Shown: positions 8,431 to 17,766, counted from the first letter of the stretch. The stretch is DNA of 64,000 bases from Pseudomonas sp. ZH-FAD (GCF_002803095.1 NZ_PGLR01000006.1:1-64000), one strand, 5' to 3'. Notes: generated from the letters alone by a model not told the origin. Made by a program: numbers and translations.

Positions 8431-9324
8431 ATGCGTCCCCTGCTGACCGGCCTACTCAATATAGTCCTGCTGCTCGCCAACACCCTGATCCTGATCGGCC
8501 CATTGCTGCTGATCGCCCTCGCCAAGCTCGTCTTGCCCGGACAAAGCACCCGCGACGCCTGTTCGCGCGGGGTGATGTGGGTGGCCGAATTCTGGGCGGA
8601 GAACTGCAAACGCATCTTCGCCCTGCTGACGCCGACACACTGGGACATCCGCGGCAACGCCGAGCTGCGCAGAGACCGCTCCTACCTGGTGATCAGCAAT
8701 CACCAGTCCTGGGTCGACATTCCCGCCCTAGTACAGGCCTTCAACCGCAGGACGCCCTACTTCAAGTTCTTCCTCAAGCAGCAACTGATCTGGGTGCCCT
8801 TTCTCGGCCTGGCCTTCTGGGCGCTCGATTACCCCTTCATGAAGCGTTACTCCAAGGCCTTCCTGGACAAGAACCCGCACATGAAGGGCAAGGATCTGGA
8901 GATCACCAAGGCCGCCTGCGAGAAGTTCAAGCGCCTGCCGGTCACCGTGGTCAACTATCTCGAAGGCACCCGCTTCACTGCGGCCAAGCAGGCCCAGCAG
9001 CAGTCGCCCTATCGCTATCTGCTCAAGCCCAAGGCCGGCGGCGTGGCGTTCGTACTCGCGACGCTGGGTGAACAGATCGACGCCGTGCTGGACGTGACGC
9101 TGGTGTATCCCGGCAAGCAGGTGCCGGGGTTCTGGGCCCTGCTCAGCGGCCAGGTGCCGAAGGTGATCATGGATATTCAGACACTCGAACTCGACCCGGC
9201 GCTGTACCAGGGCGATTACGAGAACGACCCAGCTTTCCGCCTGCAGGTGCAGGACTGGATTTCGGACCTGTGGCTGGCCAAGGACAAACGCATCGAGCAG
9301 TTGCGCAGCGAAAACCACGACTGA
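8431..9324 (+). CDS. Lysophospholipid acyltransferase family protein (YihG-like)
   Basis: This 297-residue inner-membrane protein has an N-terminal hydrophobic helix (LLNIVLLLANTLILIGPLLL). The PlsC-type acyltransferase motifs follow: NHQSWVD (HX4D) near residue 90, PFLGLAFWALDYPFMKR near 125 and EGTRF near 178. It would transfer an acyl group to a lysophospholipid such as lysophosphatidate. AAGGAG lies six bases upstream of the ATG. It is single-gene, divergent from the HD-GYP gene and followed by the acidic amino acid transporter promoter. The exact acyl acceptor is not evident; similarity is to the YihG branch rather than to PlsC proper. Confidence 0.87.
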   Translation: MRPLLTGLLNIVLLLANTLILIGPLLLIALAKLVLPGQSTRDACSRGVMWVAEFWAENCKRIFALLTPTHWDIRGNAELRRDRSYLVISNHQSWVDIPALVQAFNRRTPYFKFFLKQQLIWVPFLGLAFWALDYPFMKRYSKAFLDKNPHMKGKDLEITKAACEKFKRLPVTVVNYLEGTRFTAAKQAQQQSPYRYLLKPKAGGVAFVLATLGEQIDAVLDVTLVYPGKQVPGFWALLSGQVPKVIMDIQTLELDPALYQGDYENDPAFRLQVQDWISDLWLAKDKRIEQLRSENHD

Positions 9325-9348
9325 CTGTCGGCACCGCACCGGGCGTCG

Positions 9349-9362
9349 TTCGGATTTCCGAA
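9349..9362. promoter_or_regulatory. AauR operator, perfect palindrome
   Basis: TTCGGATTTCCGAA matches exactly the inverted repeat TTCGG-N4-CCGAA that I recall as the AauR site upstream of acidic amino acid genes in pseudomonads. It sits about 120 bp upstream of the sigma-54 site at 9481, a normal enhancer distance, and aauSR are encoded in this same cluster. A weaker second copy (GTCGGAAGAGCGAA, two mismatches) lies at 9380-9393, 31 bp away or about three helical turns. Confidence 0.82.
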
Positions 9363-9480
9363 TACGCCTGCACGCGATGGTCGGAAGAGCGAACGAGCAA
9401 CAAATGAAGACAACCTGAAGTTAAAAATTTAATTCATATAAATCAAATAGTTAACAAATTATCGAAACCCTCGAAAGCGC

Positions 9481-9496
9481 TGGCACACAACCTGCT
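9481..9496 (+). promoter_or_regulatory. Sigma-54 promoter of aatJQMP
   Basis: TGGCACACAACCTGCT has the -24 GG (9482-9483) and -12 GC (9494-9495) separated by exactly ten bases, and differs from TGGCAY-R-N4-TTGCW at a single position. It lies 85 bp upstream of aatJ and downstream of the AauR operators. RpoN-dependent, AauR-activated transcription is expected. Confidence 0.82.
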
Positions 9497-9581
9497 CAAG
9501 TCACTGCAGGAATGCAATAGACCTTCCATGAGCAAAGTGGCGTACCCCGCCATCACAACAACAACATCGAGGATTCGATTC

Positions 9582-10490
9582 ATGCGTACCTTCCACCGTG
9601 TACTGAGCGTGGCCATTGCCGCCGCCGTCCTTTCCACCCCGGTGACCGCTGCGGAACTGACCGGCACCCTGAAGAAGATCAAGGACAGCGGCACCATCAC
9701 CCTGGGCCACCGCGACTCGTCCATTCCCTTCTCCTACTTCGGCGACAACTCGCGCCAGCCGATCGGCTACTCCCATGACCTGCAGCTGAAGGTGGTCGAG
9801 GCGATCAAACAGGAACTGGGCATGCCGGACCTGAAGGTACGCTACAACCTGGTCACCTCGCAGACCCGCATCCCGCTGGTGCAGAACGGCACCGTCGACC
9901 TGGAGTGCGGCTCCACCACCAACAACATCGAGCGTCAGCAGCAGGTCGACTTCTCCGTCGGCATCTTCGAGGTAGGCACCCGCCTGCTGGCCAAGAAGAC
10001 CAGCGGCATCAACGATTTCGAAGACCTCAAGGGCAAGAACGTGGTGACCACCGCCGGTACCACCTCCGAGCGCCTGATCAAGTCGATGAATGCCGAGAAG
10101 AAGATGGGCATGAACGTGATTTCCGCCAAGGATCACGGCGAGTCCTTCCTGATGCTCGAATCCAACCGCGCCGTCGCCTTCATGATGGACGACGCCCTGC
10201 TCGCCGGCGAAATGGCCAAGGCCAAGAAGCCGGATGACTGGGCCGTGGTCGGTACCCCGCAGTCCTTCGAAATCTACGGCTGCATGGTGCGCAAGGGTGA
10301 TGCCGGCTTCAAGCAGGTGGTCGACAAGGCCATCAGCGACACCTTCGCCTCCGGCGAGATCAACGACATCTACGCCAAATGGTTCCTCCAGCCGGTGCCG
10401 CCGAAGGGCCTGAACCTGAATTTCCCCATGAGCGACGAGCTGAAGAAGCTGATCGCCAACCCGACCGACAAATCTGCAGAACAGATCTGA
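9582..10490 (+). CDS. aatJ: Glutamate/aspartate ABC transporter periplasmic binding protein
   Basis: This 302-residue family-3 solute-binding protein starts at the ATG at 9582, where a signal peptide begins (MRTFHRVLSVAIAAAVLSTP, cleaved before AELTG). The longer open frame to 9528 would bury that signal. Family marks include GTITLGHRDSSIPFSY near residue 38, VDLECGSTTNNIERQQQVDF near 105 and KNVVTTAGTTSERLIK near 150. It binds glutamate and aspartate in the periplasm and delivers them to the AatQM permease. It is the first gene of the unit under the sigma-54 promoter at 9481, with a hairpin between it and aatQ. The name follows the aatJQMP system of P. putida (gltI in enterics). Confidence 0.93.
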   Translation: MRTFHRVLSVAIAAAVLSTPVTAAELTGTLKKIKDSGTITLGHRDSSIPFSYFGDNSRQPIGYSHDLQLKVVEAIKQELGMPDLKVRYNLVTSQTRIPLVQNGTVDLECGSTTNNIERQQQVDFSVGIFEVGTRLLAKKTSGINDFEDLKGKNVVTTAGTTSERLIKSMNAEKKMGMNVISAKDHGESFLMLESNRAVAFMMDDALLAGEMAKAKKPDDWAVVGTPQSFEIYGCMVRKGDAGFKQVVDKAISDTFASGEINDIYAKWFLQPVPPKGLNLNFPMSDELKKLIANPTDKSAEQI

Positions 10491-10531
10491 CGGTAAACCT
10501 GCGCCAGCTTCACAAGAGCTAGCACAGCACC

Positions 10532-10597
10532 GTAGGGCGGGTGCAACCCGCCAACCCGATCGTCCACGACGACTCTGGCGGGTTGCACCCGCCCTAC
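10532..10597. repeat. Large hairpin between aatJ and aatQ
   Basis: GTAGGGCGGGTGCAACCCGCC at 10532-10552 (itself self-complementary in part) pairs with GGCGGGTTGCACCCGCCCTAC at 10577-10597. It can form one 21-bp stem around a 24-base loop. It is the same repeat family as 3437. Lying 41 bp after the binding-protein gene, it could protect the aatJ message and lower expression of the downstream membrane genes. Confidence 0.8.
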
Positions 10598-10706
10598 GGG
10601 TCTTTCTCCTGATGGATAAGGGGCACAGCCGCCACCCGCGGCTGGGGCACGCTGCTGCGCGCTCGGCCCCTCCAACCCAAGCTTTAGCCACACGGGGGTC
10701 ACCCGC

Positions 10707-11453
10707 ATGAATTACAACTGGGACTGGGGTATTTATTTCAAGTCCACCGGCATCGGCAGCGAAACCTACCTGGACTGGTTCATCACCGGCCTGGGCTGGA
10801 CCATCGCCATCGCCCTGGCTGGCTGGATCATCGCCCTGGCGCTGGGCTCGCTGCTCGGCGTGATGCGTACCCTGCCGAACCGCTGGCTGTCCGGCCTGGC
10901 CACCGCCTACGTGGAAATCTTCCGCAACGTGCCGCTGCTGGTACAGCTGTTCCTCTGGTACTTCCTGGTGCCGGACCTGCTGCCCGAGCCGCTGGAACTC
11001 TGGTTCAAGCAGGACCTCACCCCGGCCACCTCGGCCTATCTCTCGGTGGTGGTGTGCCTCGGCCTGTTCACCGCCGCGCGGGTCTGCGAACAGGTACGCA
11101 CCGGTATCGAGGCGCTGCCCAAGGGGCAGACTGCCGCCGCTTACGCCATGGGCTTCCGCCTGCCGCAGATCTACCGCAACGTGCTGCTGCCGCAGGCGTT
11201 TCGCATCATCATTCCGCCGCTCACCAGCGAGTTTCTCAACATCTTCAAGAACTCCTCGGTGGCGTCGCTGATCGGCCTGATGGAGCTGCTGGCACAGACC
11301 AAGCAGACCGCCGAATTCAGCGCCAACCTGTTCGAAGCCTTCACCCTGGCCACGCTGATCTACTTCACCCTGAACATGAGTCTGATGATGATCATGCGCA
11401 TGATCGAGAAGAAAGTTGCGGTGCCCGGCCTGATCTCCGTAGGGGGTAAATGA
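10707..11453 (+). CDS. aatQ: Glutamate/aspartate ABC transporter permease
   Basis: This 248-residue inner-membrane permease of the HisMQ family has several membrane spans, beginning with WTIAIALAGWIIALALGSLL near residue 30. The cytoplasmic EAA loop reads EALPKGQTAAAYAMGF near 140. It pairs with AatM to form the channel for acidic amino acids. The MNYNWDWGIYF start is typical of GltJ-type permeases. It lies 216 bp downstream of aatJ, with the hairpin at 10532 in the gap, and overlaps or abuts aatM (AAATGATG). Confidence 0.93.
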   Translation: MNYNWDWGIYFKSTGIGSETYLDWFITGLGWTIAIALAGWIIALALGSLLGVMRTLPNRWLSGLATAYVEIFRNVPLLVQLFLWYFLVPDLLPEPLELWFKQDLTPATSAYLSVVVCLGLFTAARVCEQVRTGIEALPKGQTAAAYAMGFRLPQIYRNVLLPQAFRIIIPPLTSEFLNIFKNSSVASLIGLMELLAQTKQTAEFSANLFEAFTLATLIYFTLNMSLMMIMRMIEKKVAVPGLISVGGK

Positions 11454-12118
11454 TGGATTTCAGCGAAATCATCCCCGCCCTGCCGGGCCTGTGGGACGGC
11501 ATGGCGATGACCCTGCAGCTGATGGCCCTGGGCATCCTCGGCGGGGTGGCACTGGGCACTCTGCTGGCCCTGATGCGCCTGTCGCACAGCAAGCTGCTGG
11601 CTAACATCGCCGCCACCTACGTCAACTACTTCCGCTCGATCCCTTTGCTGCTGGTGATCACCTGGTTCTACTTCGCGGTGCCGTTCATCCTGCGCTGGAT
11701 CACCGGCGAGGACACCCCGGTAGGCGCCTTCAGTTCTTGCCTGGTGGCCTTCGTGATGTTCGAGGCGGCCTATTTCTGCGAGATCGTGCGTGCCGGTATC
11801 CAGGCCATTCCCAAGGGTCAGATGGGTGCCTCCCAGGCGCTCGGCATGAGCTACGGCCAGAGCATGCGCCTGATCATCCTGCCGCAGGCCTTCCGCAAGA
11901 TGACGCCGCTGCTGCTGCAGCAGAGCATCATCCTCTTTCAGGACACCTCGCTGGTGTACACCGTGGGCCTGATGGACTTCCTCAACGCCGCACGCTCGCG
12001 TGGCGACATCATCGGCCAGCCCCATGAGTTCCTGATCTTCGCCGGCCTGGTCTACTTCACCATCAGCTTCGCCGCCTCGCGCCTGGTCAAGCTTCTGCAA
12101 AAAAGGTTAGCCGTATGA
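11453..12118 (+). CDS. aatM: Glutamate/aspartate ABC transporter permease
   Basis: This 221-residue permease is the partner of AatQ (GltK-type). The opening [16 protein letters not shown] is typical, and the EAA loop [20 protein letters not shown] lies near residue 118. Two adjacent ATG codons at 11450 and 11453 are possible starts. The second leaves better spacing after GGGGG and is used here; either way translation is coupled to the aatQ stop. Its stop overlaps the aatP start by four bases. Confidence 0.92.
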   Translation: MDFSEIIPALPGLWDGMAMTLQLMALGILGGVALGTLLALMRLSHSKLLANIAATYVNYFRSIPLLLVITWFYFAVPFILRWITGEDTPVGAFSSCLVAFVMFEAAYFCEIVRAGIQAIPKGQMGASQALGMSYGQSMRLIILPQAFRKMTPLLLQQSIILFQDTSLVYTVGLMDFLNAARSRGDIIGQPHEFLIFAGLVYFTISFAASRLVKLLQKRLAV

Positions 12119-12849
12119 TTTCCATCCAGAACGTCAACAAGTGGTACGGGGACTTCCAGGTGCTGACCGATTGCAGCACCGAGGTGAAGAAGGGCGAAGT
12201 GGTCGTGGTGTGCGGGCCGTCCGGCTCGGGCAAGTCGACCCTGATCAAGTGCGTCAACGCGCTGGAGCCGTTCCAGAAGGGTGACATCAACGTCGACGGC
12301 ACCTCCATCGCCGACAAGAAGACCAACCTGCCCAAGCTGCGCTCGCGCGTCGGCATGGTGTTCCAACACTTCGAGCTGTTCCCGCACCTGACCATCACCG
12401 AGAACCTGACCATCGCCCAGATCAAGGTGCTCGGCCGCAGCAAGGAAGAAGCCACCAAGAAGGGGCTGGCCCTGCTCGATCGCGTCGGTCTGGCTGCCCA
12501 TGCGCACAAGCATCCTGGTCAGCTCTCCGGTGGCCAGCAACAGCGCGTGGCCATTGCCCGTGCCCTGGCCATGGACCCGGTGGTGATGCTGTTCGACGAG
12601 CCGACCTCGGCGCTCGACCCGGAGATGGTCAACGAAGTGCTCGACGTGATGGTGCAGCTTGCCCAGGAAGGCATGACCATGATGTGCGTGACCCACGAGA
12701 TGGGCTTCGCCCGCAAGGTCGCCGATCGGGTGATCTTCATGGACGCCGGGCAGATCGTCGAGGATTGCCCCAAGGAAGAGTTCTTCGGCGACATCAACGC
12801 CCGCTCCGAGCGCGCCCAGCAGTTCCTGGCGAAGATCCTGCAGCACTGA
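12115..12849 (+). CDS. aatP: Glutamate/aspartate ABC transporter ATP-binding protein
   Basis: This 244-residue ABC ATPase is complete. Walker A is GPSGSGKST near residue 36, the signature is [17 protein letters not shown] near 138, Walker B is [15 protein letters not shown] near 157, and the switch histidine is in CVTHEMGF. It powers acidic amino acid import through AatQM. The ATG overlaps the aatM stop (ATGA at 12115-12118), as expected for tightly coupled subunits. A REP-like hairpin follows the stop and separates it from aauS. Confidence 0.94.
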   Translation: MISIQNVNKWYGDFQVLTDCSTEVKKGEVVVVCGPSGSGKSTLIKCVNALEPFQKGDINVDGTSIADKKTNLPKLRSRVGMVFQHFELFPHLTITENLTIAQIKVLGRSKEEATKKGLALLDRVGLAAHAHKHPGQLSGGQQQRVAIARALAMDPVVMLFDEPTSALDPEMVNEVLDVMVQLAQEGMTMMCVTHEMGFARKVADRVIFMDAGQIVEDCPKEEFFGDINARSERAQQFLAKILQH

Positions 12850-12864
12850 CCTGTCGCGCCTGAC

Positions 12865-12924
12865 GTAGCCCGGATGCAATCCGGGGATGACCGTTCACGG
12901 CTTCCCGGATTGCATCCGGGCTAC
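12865..12924. repeat. REP-like inverted repeat between aatP and aauS
   Basis: GTAGCCCGGATGCAATCCGG at 12865-12884 pairs with CCGGATTGCATCCGGGCTAC at the far end, across a short central spacer. It belongs to the same family as 3492-3552 and 27892-27949. It occupies most of the gap between aatP and aauS, so any read-through from aatP must cross it. Confidence 0.82.
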
Positions 12925-12960
12925 ACATCCACATATCTGGCCAGTCTGGGGAGGACTATG

Positions 12961-14826
12961 ATGCAATGCCTGCCCGCCCTTCCTCGCGCCGATCTGACCG
13001 TGAAACCGCGCCTGCTCCATCACCTGTCGCTGATTCTGCTGTTCCTGCTGCTGGTGCTCGGCTGCGGCTACGCCGCCTATCACATCAGCGACCGTGCCGG
13101 CATTCGTGCGCTGGCCGAGAACGGCGAGCGCCAGCTGGAGCTCAACGCGCGCGCGGTGGAAAGCGAAATCACCAAATACACCTACCTACCCAGCCTGCTG
13201 GAGCTGGAAGGCAACGTCTCGCGCCTGCTGCTGGCGCCTACGGCCTATCGCCGTCATCACGTCAATATGTACCTGCAGGGTCTCAACGAACGTAGCGGCA
13301 GCCTGGCCATCTACGTGCTCGACCCGGACGGCCGGGTGATCGCCACCAGCAACTGGGACGAGGCCGACAGCTACCTCGGTGAGGACCTGTCGTTCCGCGC
13401 CTACTACCAGGACGCCATCAAGGGCCGCCCGGGCCGCTTCTACGGTATCGGCAGCACCACCGGCGAGCCAGGCTACTACCTGGCTCATGGCCTGCGCGAG
13501 GGCAATCGCATCATCGGCGTGGCGGTGGTCAAGGTGCGCCTCGACGCGCTCGAGGAGCGCTGGCAACGCGCGTTGCTGGAAGCCTACGTCAGCGACGAGA
13601 ACGGCATCATCATCCTCGCCAGCGATCCGATGGTGCGCCTGAAGTCCGTGCGTCCGCTCGACGATGCCACCAAGGAGCGTCTGGCGCGCAGCCTGCAATA
13701 TCACTGGGCGGCGCTGGAAGAACTGCAGCTGTTCAACCGCTCACCGCTGGACGAAGGTATCGAACAGGTCAGCTTCGCCACCGCCGGCGCGCCCGCCAAC
13801 TACCTGCTGCAGACGCGCCGTCTGGAAGATACGCCCTGGCACCTGACCCTGCTCAGCCCGCTGCAGGAACAACGTAGCGCGGCCATGAGCCACGGCATGC
13901 TGGCGGCAGTGGCGGCGGCCCTGCTGGCCTTTCTGCTGATCGCCTGGAACGAGCGGCGCAAGGTCATCGCCACCCGCCTGGCCGCCCGCGAGGCACTACA
14001 GGCGGCCAACGACGAACTGGAACGCAAGATCACCGAGCGCACCGCCGACCTGCAGGCCAGCAATGAGCGCCTGCAAGCCGAGGTGCGCGAGCGCCAGCAG
14101 GCCGAGACCACCCTGCGCCAGGCCCAGGACGAGCTGGTGCAGGCCGGCAAGCTGGCGGTGATCGGGCAGATGTCCACCAGCATCGCCCACGAACTGAACC
14201 AGCCGCTTGCAGCGCTGCGCACCCTGTCCGCCAATGCCGTGCGCTTTCTCCAGCGCGGTGCGCTGGATGTTGCCAGCAGCAATCTGCAGAACATCGCCGA
14301 GCTGGTCGATCGCATGGGCAAGATCACCGCCAGCCTGCGCGCCTTCGCCCGCCGTAGCGGCGACCAGGGCGAGGCGTCGCTGCAGCAGGCGGTGGACTCG
14401 GCGCTGCTGCTGTTGCACCCGCGCCTGCAGCGTACCCGTGTACAGATCCACCACGCGTTTACCGAGACGCGCCTGAATATCGAGCAGATTCGCCTGGAGC
14501 AGATTCTGGTCAACCTGATCAGTAACGCCCTCGACGCCCTGCAGCCGCAGACCGACCGACAGATCTGGCTGAGCGGTGCCAGCGAGGCCGAGCATTATCA
14601 GTTGGAAGTGCGCGACAATGGCCCCGGCATCGCCCCGGAGACTCGCGCGCACCTGTTCGAGCCCTTCTTCACCACCAAGCCCGGTGAGCAGGGCCTGGGC
14701 CTCGGCCTGACCCTTTCTGCCAGCCTCGCCGCCGCTGCCGGCGGCAGCCTCACCGTGCGCCACCCCGAAGAGGGCGGCACCGCTTTCGTCCTCAGCCTGC
14801 CCTACCCGCGAGAGCCACAAGCATGA
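12961..14826 (+). CDS. aauS: Acidic amino acid sensor histidine kinase
   Basis: This is a DctB-type membrane kinase of about 621 residues. A first membrane helix lies near 22-42, a double-CACHE periplasmic sensor follows (IYVLDPDGRVIATSNW, GRFYGIGSTTGEPGYYLAHG), and a second helix lies near 300-318. A coiled-coil linker leads to the HisKA box SIAHELNQPLAALR and an ATPase domain with VNLISNALDAL, GLGLGLTLS. GGGGAGG precedes two successive ATGs (12958, 12961); the second has the better spacing. The stop overlaps the aauR start by four bases. It would phosphorylate AauR in response to glutamate or aspartate; the assignment rests on family, neighbourhood and the AauR operator upstream of aatJ. 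Confidence 0.88.
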   Translation: MQCLPALPRADLTVKPRLLHHLSLILLFLLLVLGCGYAAYHISDRAGIRALAENGERQLELNARAVESEITKYTYLPSLLELEGNVSRLLLAPTAYRRHHVNMYLQGLNERSGSLAIYVLDPDGRVIATSNWDEADSYLGEDLSFRAYYQDAIKGRPGRFYGIGSTTGEPGYYLAHGLREGNRIIGVAVVKVRLDALEERWQRALLEAYVSDENGIIILASDPMVRLKSVRPLDDATKERLARSLQYHWAALEELQLFNRSPLDEGIEQVSFATAGAPANYLLQTRRLEDTPWHLTLLSPLQEQRSAAMSHGMLAAVAAALLAFLLIAWNERRKVIATRLAAREALQAANDELERKITERTADLQASNERLQAEVRERQQAETTLRQAQDELVQAGKLAVIGQMSTSIAHELNQPLAALRTLSANAVRFLQRGALDVASSNLQNIAELVDRMGKITASLRAFARRSGDQGEASLQQAVDSALLLLHPRLQRTRVQIHHAFTETRLNIEQIRLEQILVNLISNALDALQPQTDRQIWLSGASEAEHYQLEVRDNGPGIAPETRAHLFEPFFTTKPGEQGLGLGLTLSASLAAAAGGSLTVRHPEEGGTAFVLSLPYPREPQA

Positions 14827-16142
14827 GCGACTGCCTCACCGTCCTGATCGTCGAAGACGATCCCCATGTGCTGCTCGGCTGCCAGCAGGCCCTGGCGCTG
14901 GAAGACATCCCCAGCATCGGCGTCAGCAGCGCCGAAGAAGCGCTGGCGCAGGTCGACGCGGACTTCGCCGGCATCGTCGTCAGCGACATCCGCCTACCCG
15001 GCGTCGATGGCCTGGAACTGCTCACCCGCCTCAAGCAGCGTGACCCGAGCCTGCCGGTGGTGCTGATCACCGGCCACGGCGATATCGGCATGGCGGTCGG
15101 CGCGATGCGCGACGGCGCCTATGACTTCGTGGAAAAGCCCTTCTCCCCCGAGCGCCTGGTGGACGTTGCCCGCCGCGCCCTGGAGCAGCGCAGCCTGGCC
15201 CGCGAGGTCAGCGCCCTGCGCCGCCAACTGGCCGGGCGTCAGGCGCTGGAGCAGCGCATCATCGGTCGCTCGCCGGCCATGCAACAGCTGCGCGAACTGA
15301 TCGCCAACGTCGCCGATACAGGCGCCAACGTGTTGATCGAAGGCGAAACCGGCACCGGCAAGGAGCTGATCGCCCGCTGCCTGCACGACTTCAGCCGACG
15401 CCAGCACAAGCAGTTCGTCGCGCTCAACTGCGGCGGCCTGCCGGAAAGCCTGTTCGAGAGCGAGATTTTCGGTCACGAGGCGCATGCCTTCACCGGCGCC
15501 GGCAAACGCCGCATCGGCAAGATCGAACACGCCGACGGCGGCAGCCTGTTCCTCGACGAGATCGAGAGCATGCCGATCAACCTGCAGATCAAATTACTGC
15601 GCGTGTTGCAGGAGCACAGCCTGGAGCGCCTCGGCTCGAACCAGTCGATCACGGTCGATTGTCGGGTGATCGCCGCGACCAAGGCGGATCTCGGCGAGCT
15701 GGGCAAGCGCGGCGAATTTCGCAGCGACCTGTATTACCGTCTCAACGTGGTGACCCTGGAGCTGCCACCGCTGCGTGAACGCCGCGAGGACATCGCCCTG
15801 CTGTTCGAACACTTCCTGCAACTGGCGGCGCTGCGCTTCGACCGCGGCGTGCCGGAGCTGGATCGACACACCCTGGCGGCGCTGACCGCCCACGACTGGC
15901 CGGGCAACGTGCGCGAACTGCGTAATGTTGCCGAGCGCTTCGCCCTCGGCCTGCCGGTGTTCAAGAAAAGCGGCCAGGCCGACAGCAATGCGTTGGGTTT
16001 CAACGAAGCGGTGGAAGCCTTCGAGCGCAACCTGCTGGCCGGTGCTCTGGAACGCCACGACGGCAATCTCAGCCAGGCGGCACAGGCACTGGGCCTGGCC
16101 AAGACCACGCTGTTCGACAAGGTGAAGAAGTACGGGCTGTAA
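14823..16142 (+). CDS. aauR: Sigma-54-dependent response regulator for acidic amino acid uptake
   Basis: This 439-residue NtrC/DctD-family activator has a receiver domain with phosphoacceptor D55 (VVSDIRLPG). The AAA+ domain carries Walker A GETGTGK at 174-180 and Walker B near [12 protein letters not shown] Fis-type helix-turn-helix ([20 protein letters not shown]) closes the protein. The sigma-54 contact loop reads HAFTGA at 221-226 instead of GAFTGA; the histidine codon is at 15483-15485. It is translationally coupled to aauS and would bind TTCGG-N4-CCGAA at 9349 to drive the sigma-54 promoter at 9481. Confidence 0.9.
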   Translation: MSDCLTVLIVEDDPHVLLGCQQALALEDIPSIGVSSAEEALAQVDADFAGIVVSDIRLPGVDGLELLTRLKQRDPSLPVVLITGHGDIGMAVGAMRDGAYDFVEKPFSPERLVDVARRALEQRSLAREVSALRRQLAGRQALEQRIIGRSPAMQQLRELIANVADTGANVLIEGETGTGKELIARCLHDFSRRQHKQFVALNCGGLPESLFESEIFGHEAHAFTGAGKRRIGKIEHADGGSLFLDEIESMPINLQIKLLRVLQEHSLERLGSNQSITVDCRVIAATKADLGELGKRGEFRSDLYYRLNVVTLELPPLRERREDIALLFEHFLQLAALRFDRGVPELDRHTLAALTAHDWPGNVRELRNVAERFALGLPVFKKSGQADSNALGFNEAVEAFERNLLAGALERHDGNLSQAAQALGLAKTTLFDKVKKYGL

Positions 16143-16205
16143 CCACCGCAGCCGCGGTAGGAGCGGCTTCAGCCGCGAAAAAGGTGAACCCGGAACGACC
16201 TCATG

Positions 16206-16233
16206 CAAAACAAAAAGGGAGCCCGCAGGCTCC
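16206..16233 (-). terminator. Rho-independent terminator of fdhA
   Basis: On the minus strand GGAGCC, a four-base loop and GGCTCC (16233 to 16218) are followed by CTTTTTGTTTTG. It lies about 70 bp past the fdhA stop, in the correct orientation for it, and between convergent aauR and fdhA. Confidence 0.8.
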
Positions 16234-16305
16234 AGAAAGACGACGCCAACAACTGCGCCTTTGCCGTGAAAGGTAGCGGCCTGGGACTAAGCCCAGGTCA
16301 CGCCG

Positions 16306-17505
16306 TCACGCTGCACTGAAGGTCTTGTGCGGGTCGATGACGAATTTCTTCGGCACGCCAGCATCGAACTCGCCGTAGCCACGCGGCGCATCGTCCAGGC
16401 TGATCACCTGCACACCGACCACTTCGGCGATATTGATGCGATCCCACATGATGGCCTGCATCAGCGCGCGGTTGTACTTCATCACCGGGGTCTGGCCGGT
16501 GTGGAAGCTGTGCGACTTGGCCCAGCCGAGGCCGAAGCGGATGCTCAGGGAGCCGATCTTCGCCGCCGCATCCACCGCGCCCGGATCTTCGGTCACGTAC
16601 AGGCCGGGGATGCCGATCTTGCCGGCCACGCGGGTGATCTGCATCAGCGAATTGAGCACGGTGGCCGGCGCCTCCTGCTGGGCACCGGCATGGCCATGGC
16701 CACGCGCTTCGAAGCCCACCGCATCGACCGCGCAATCCACTTCCGGCTCGCCCAGCAGATCGGCGATCTGTTCATGCAATGGCGTGTCCTTGGACAGGTC
16801 GGCGATTTCGAACCCCTGTGCCTTGGCATGGGCCAGACGTGTTGGATTCACGTCACCGACGATCACCACCGCAGCACCGAGCAGGCGCGCCGAGGCGGCA
16901 GCGGCCAGGCCAACCGGGCCGGCGCCAGCGACGTAAACGGTGGAGCCCGGGCCGACGCCGGCAGTGACCGCACCGTGGTAGCCGGTGGGCAGGATGTCGG
17001 ACAGGCAGGTCAGGTCGCGGATCTTCTCCATGGCCTTGTCGCGATCCGGCAGCTTGAGCAGGTTGAAGTCAGCATAGGGCACCAGCACGTATTCGGCCTG
17101 GCCACCGGTCCAGTCGCCCATGTCGACGTAGCCGTAGGCACCGCCGGCACGCGCCGGGTTGACGGTCAGGCACACGCCTGTGTGCTGCTCCTTGCAGGAG
17201 CGGCAGCGACCGCAGGCGACGTTGAAGGGAACGGACACCAGATCACCGATCTGCAAACGCTCGACGTCGCGGCCCTTCTCGATCACCTCGCCGGTGATCT
17301 CATGGCCCAGCACCAGGCCGACTTGCGCGGTGGTACGGCCACGCACCATGTGCTGGTCGGAGCCGCAGATATTGGTGGAAACCACCTTCAGGATGACCCC
17401 GTGCTCGATCTTCTTGCCGCGTGGGTCCTGCATTTTCGGGTAGTCGATCTTCTGCACTTCGACCTTGCCCGTACCGAGATAAACCACACCACGATTACCA
17501 GACAT
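16306..17505 (-). CDS. fdhA: Glutathione-independent formaldehyde dehydrogenase
   Basis: This 399-residue zinc-dependent medium-chain dehydrogenase has catalytic Cys in STNICGSDQH near residue 45, GHEITGEV near 68 and the structural zinc cluster CGRCRSCKEQHTGVC near 97. The Rossmann segment is VYVAGAGPVGLAAAASARLL. It oxidises formaldehyde to formate with NAD and needs no thiol cofactor. AAAGGAG precedes the ATG at 17505. In betaine catabolism formaldehyde is released by sarcosine and dimethylglycine demethylation, so this gene clears it. It follows purU in the same direction, with a 261-bp repeat-filled gap, and ends at the terminator at 16206. Confidence 0.95.
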   Translation of the reverse strand: MSGNRGVVYLGTGKVEVQKIDYPKMQDPRGKKIEHGVILKVVSTNICGSDQHMVRGRTTAQVGLVLGHEITGEVIEKGRDVERLQIGDLVSVPFNVACGRCRSCKEQHTGVCLTVNPARAGGAYGYVDMGDWTGGQAEYVLVPYADFNLLKLPDRDKAMEKIRDLTCLSDILPTGYHGAVTAGVGPGSTVYVAGAGPVGLAAAASARLLGAAVVIVGDVNPTRLAHAKAQGFEIADLSKDTPLHEQIADLLGEPEVDCAVDAVGFEARGHGHAGAQQEAPATVLNSLMQITRVAGKIGIPGLYVTEDPGAVDAAAKIGSLSIRFGLGWAKSHSFHTGQTPVMKYNRALMQAIMWDRINIAEVVGVQVISLDDAPRGYGEFDAGVPKKFVIDPHKTFSAA

Positions 17506-17624
17506 GCGTAACTCTCCTTTCTTGTTGTGGACACAAGACGCGACCGACTGGCCGCGCGGCCTTGCACTGGAGCTTGTTGCGTCTGTTGCCGGAAACCGCC
17601 GGTGAAACCTGGCAGGGCGGCTTC

Positions 17625-17744
17625 CGTAGGGTGGGCCGAGCGGCGATCCGCTTTAGCCCACCAATAACTTTCTTCGTTGCGCCTGGTGGACTAAAGCCCA
17701 CCCTACAAGTGGCATCGTTACCGTAGGGTGGGCTTTAGCCCACC
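17625..17744. repeat. Cluster of GTAGGGTGGGC hairpin repeats
   Basis: Three related units fill the purU-fdhA gap: GTAGGGTGGGC...GCCCACC at 17625-17662, its inverse GGTGGACTAAAGCCCACCC ending at 17706, and GTAGGGTGGGCTTTAGCCC at 17723-17744. Each can form a hairpin, and units one and two can pair with each other. A related GTAGGGTGGA unit lies at 1167. They are dispersed elements of this genome. Confidence 0.72.
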
Positions 17745-17766
17745 AATATTCGGGTTGGCGATGCGT

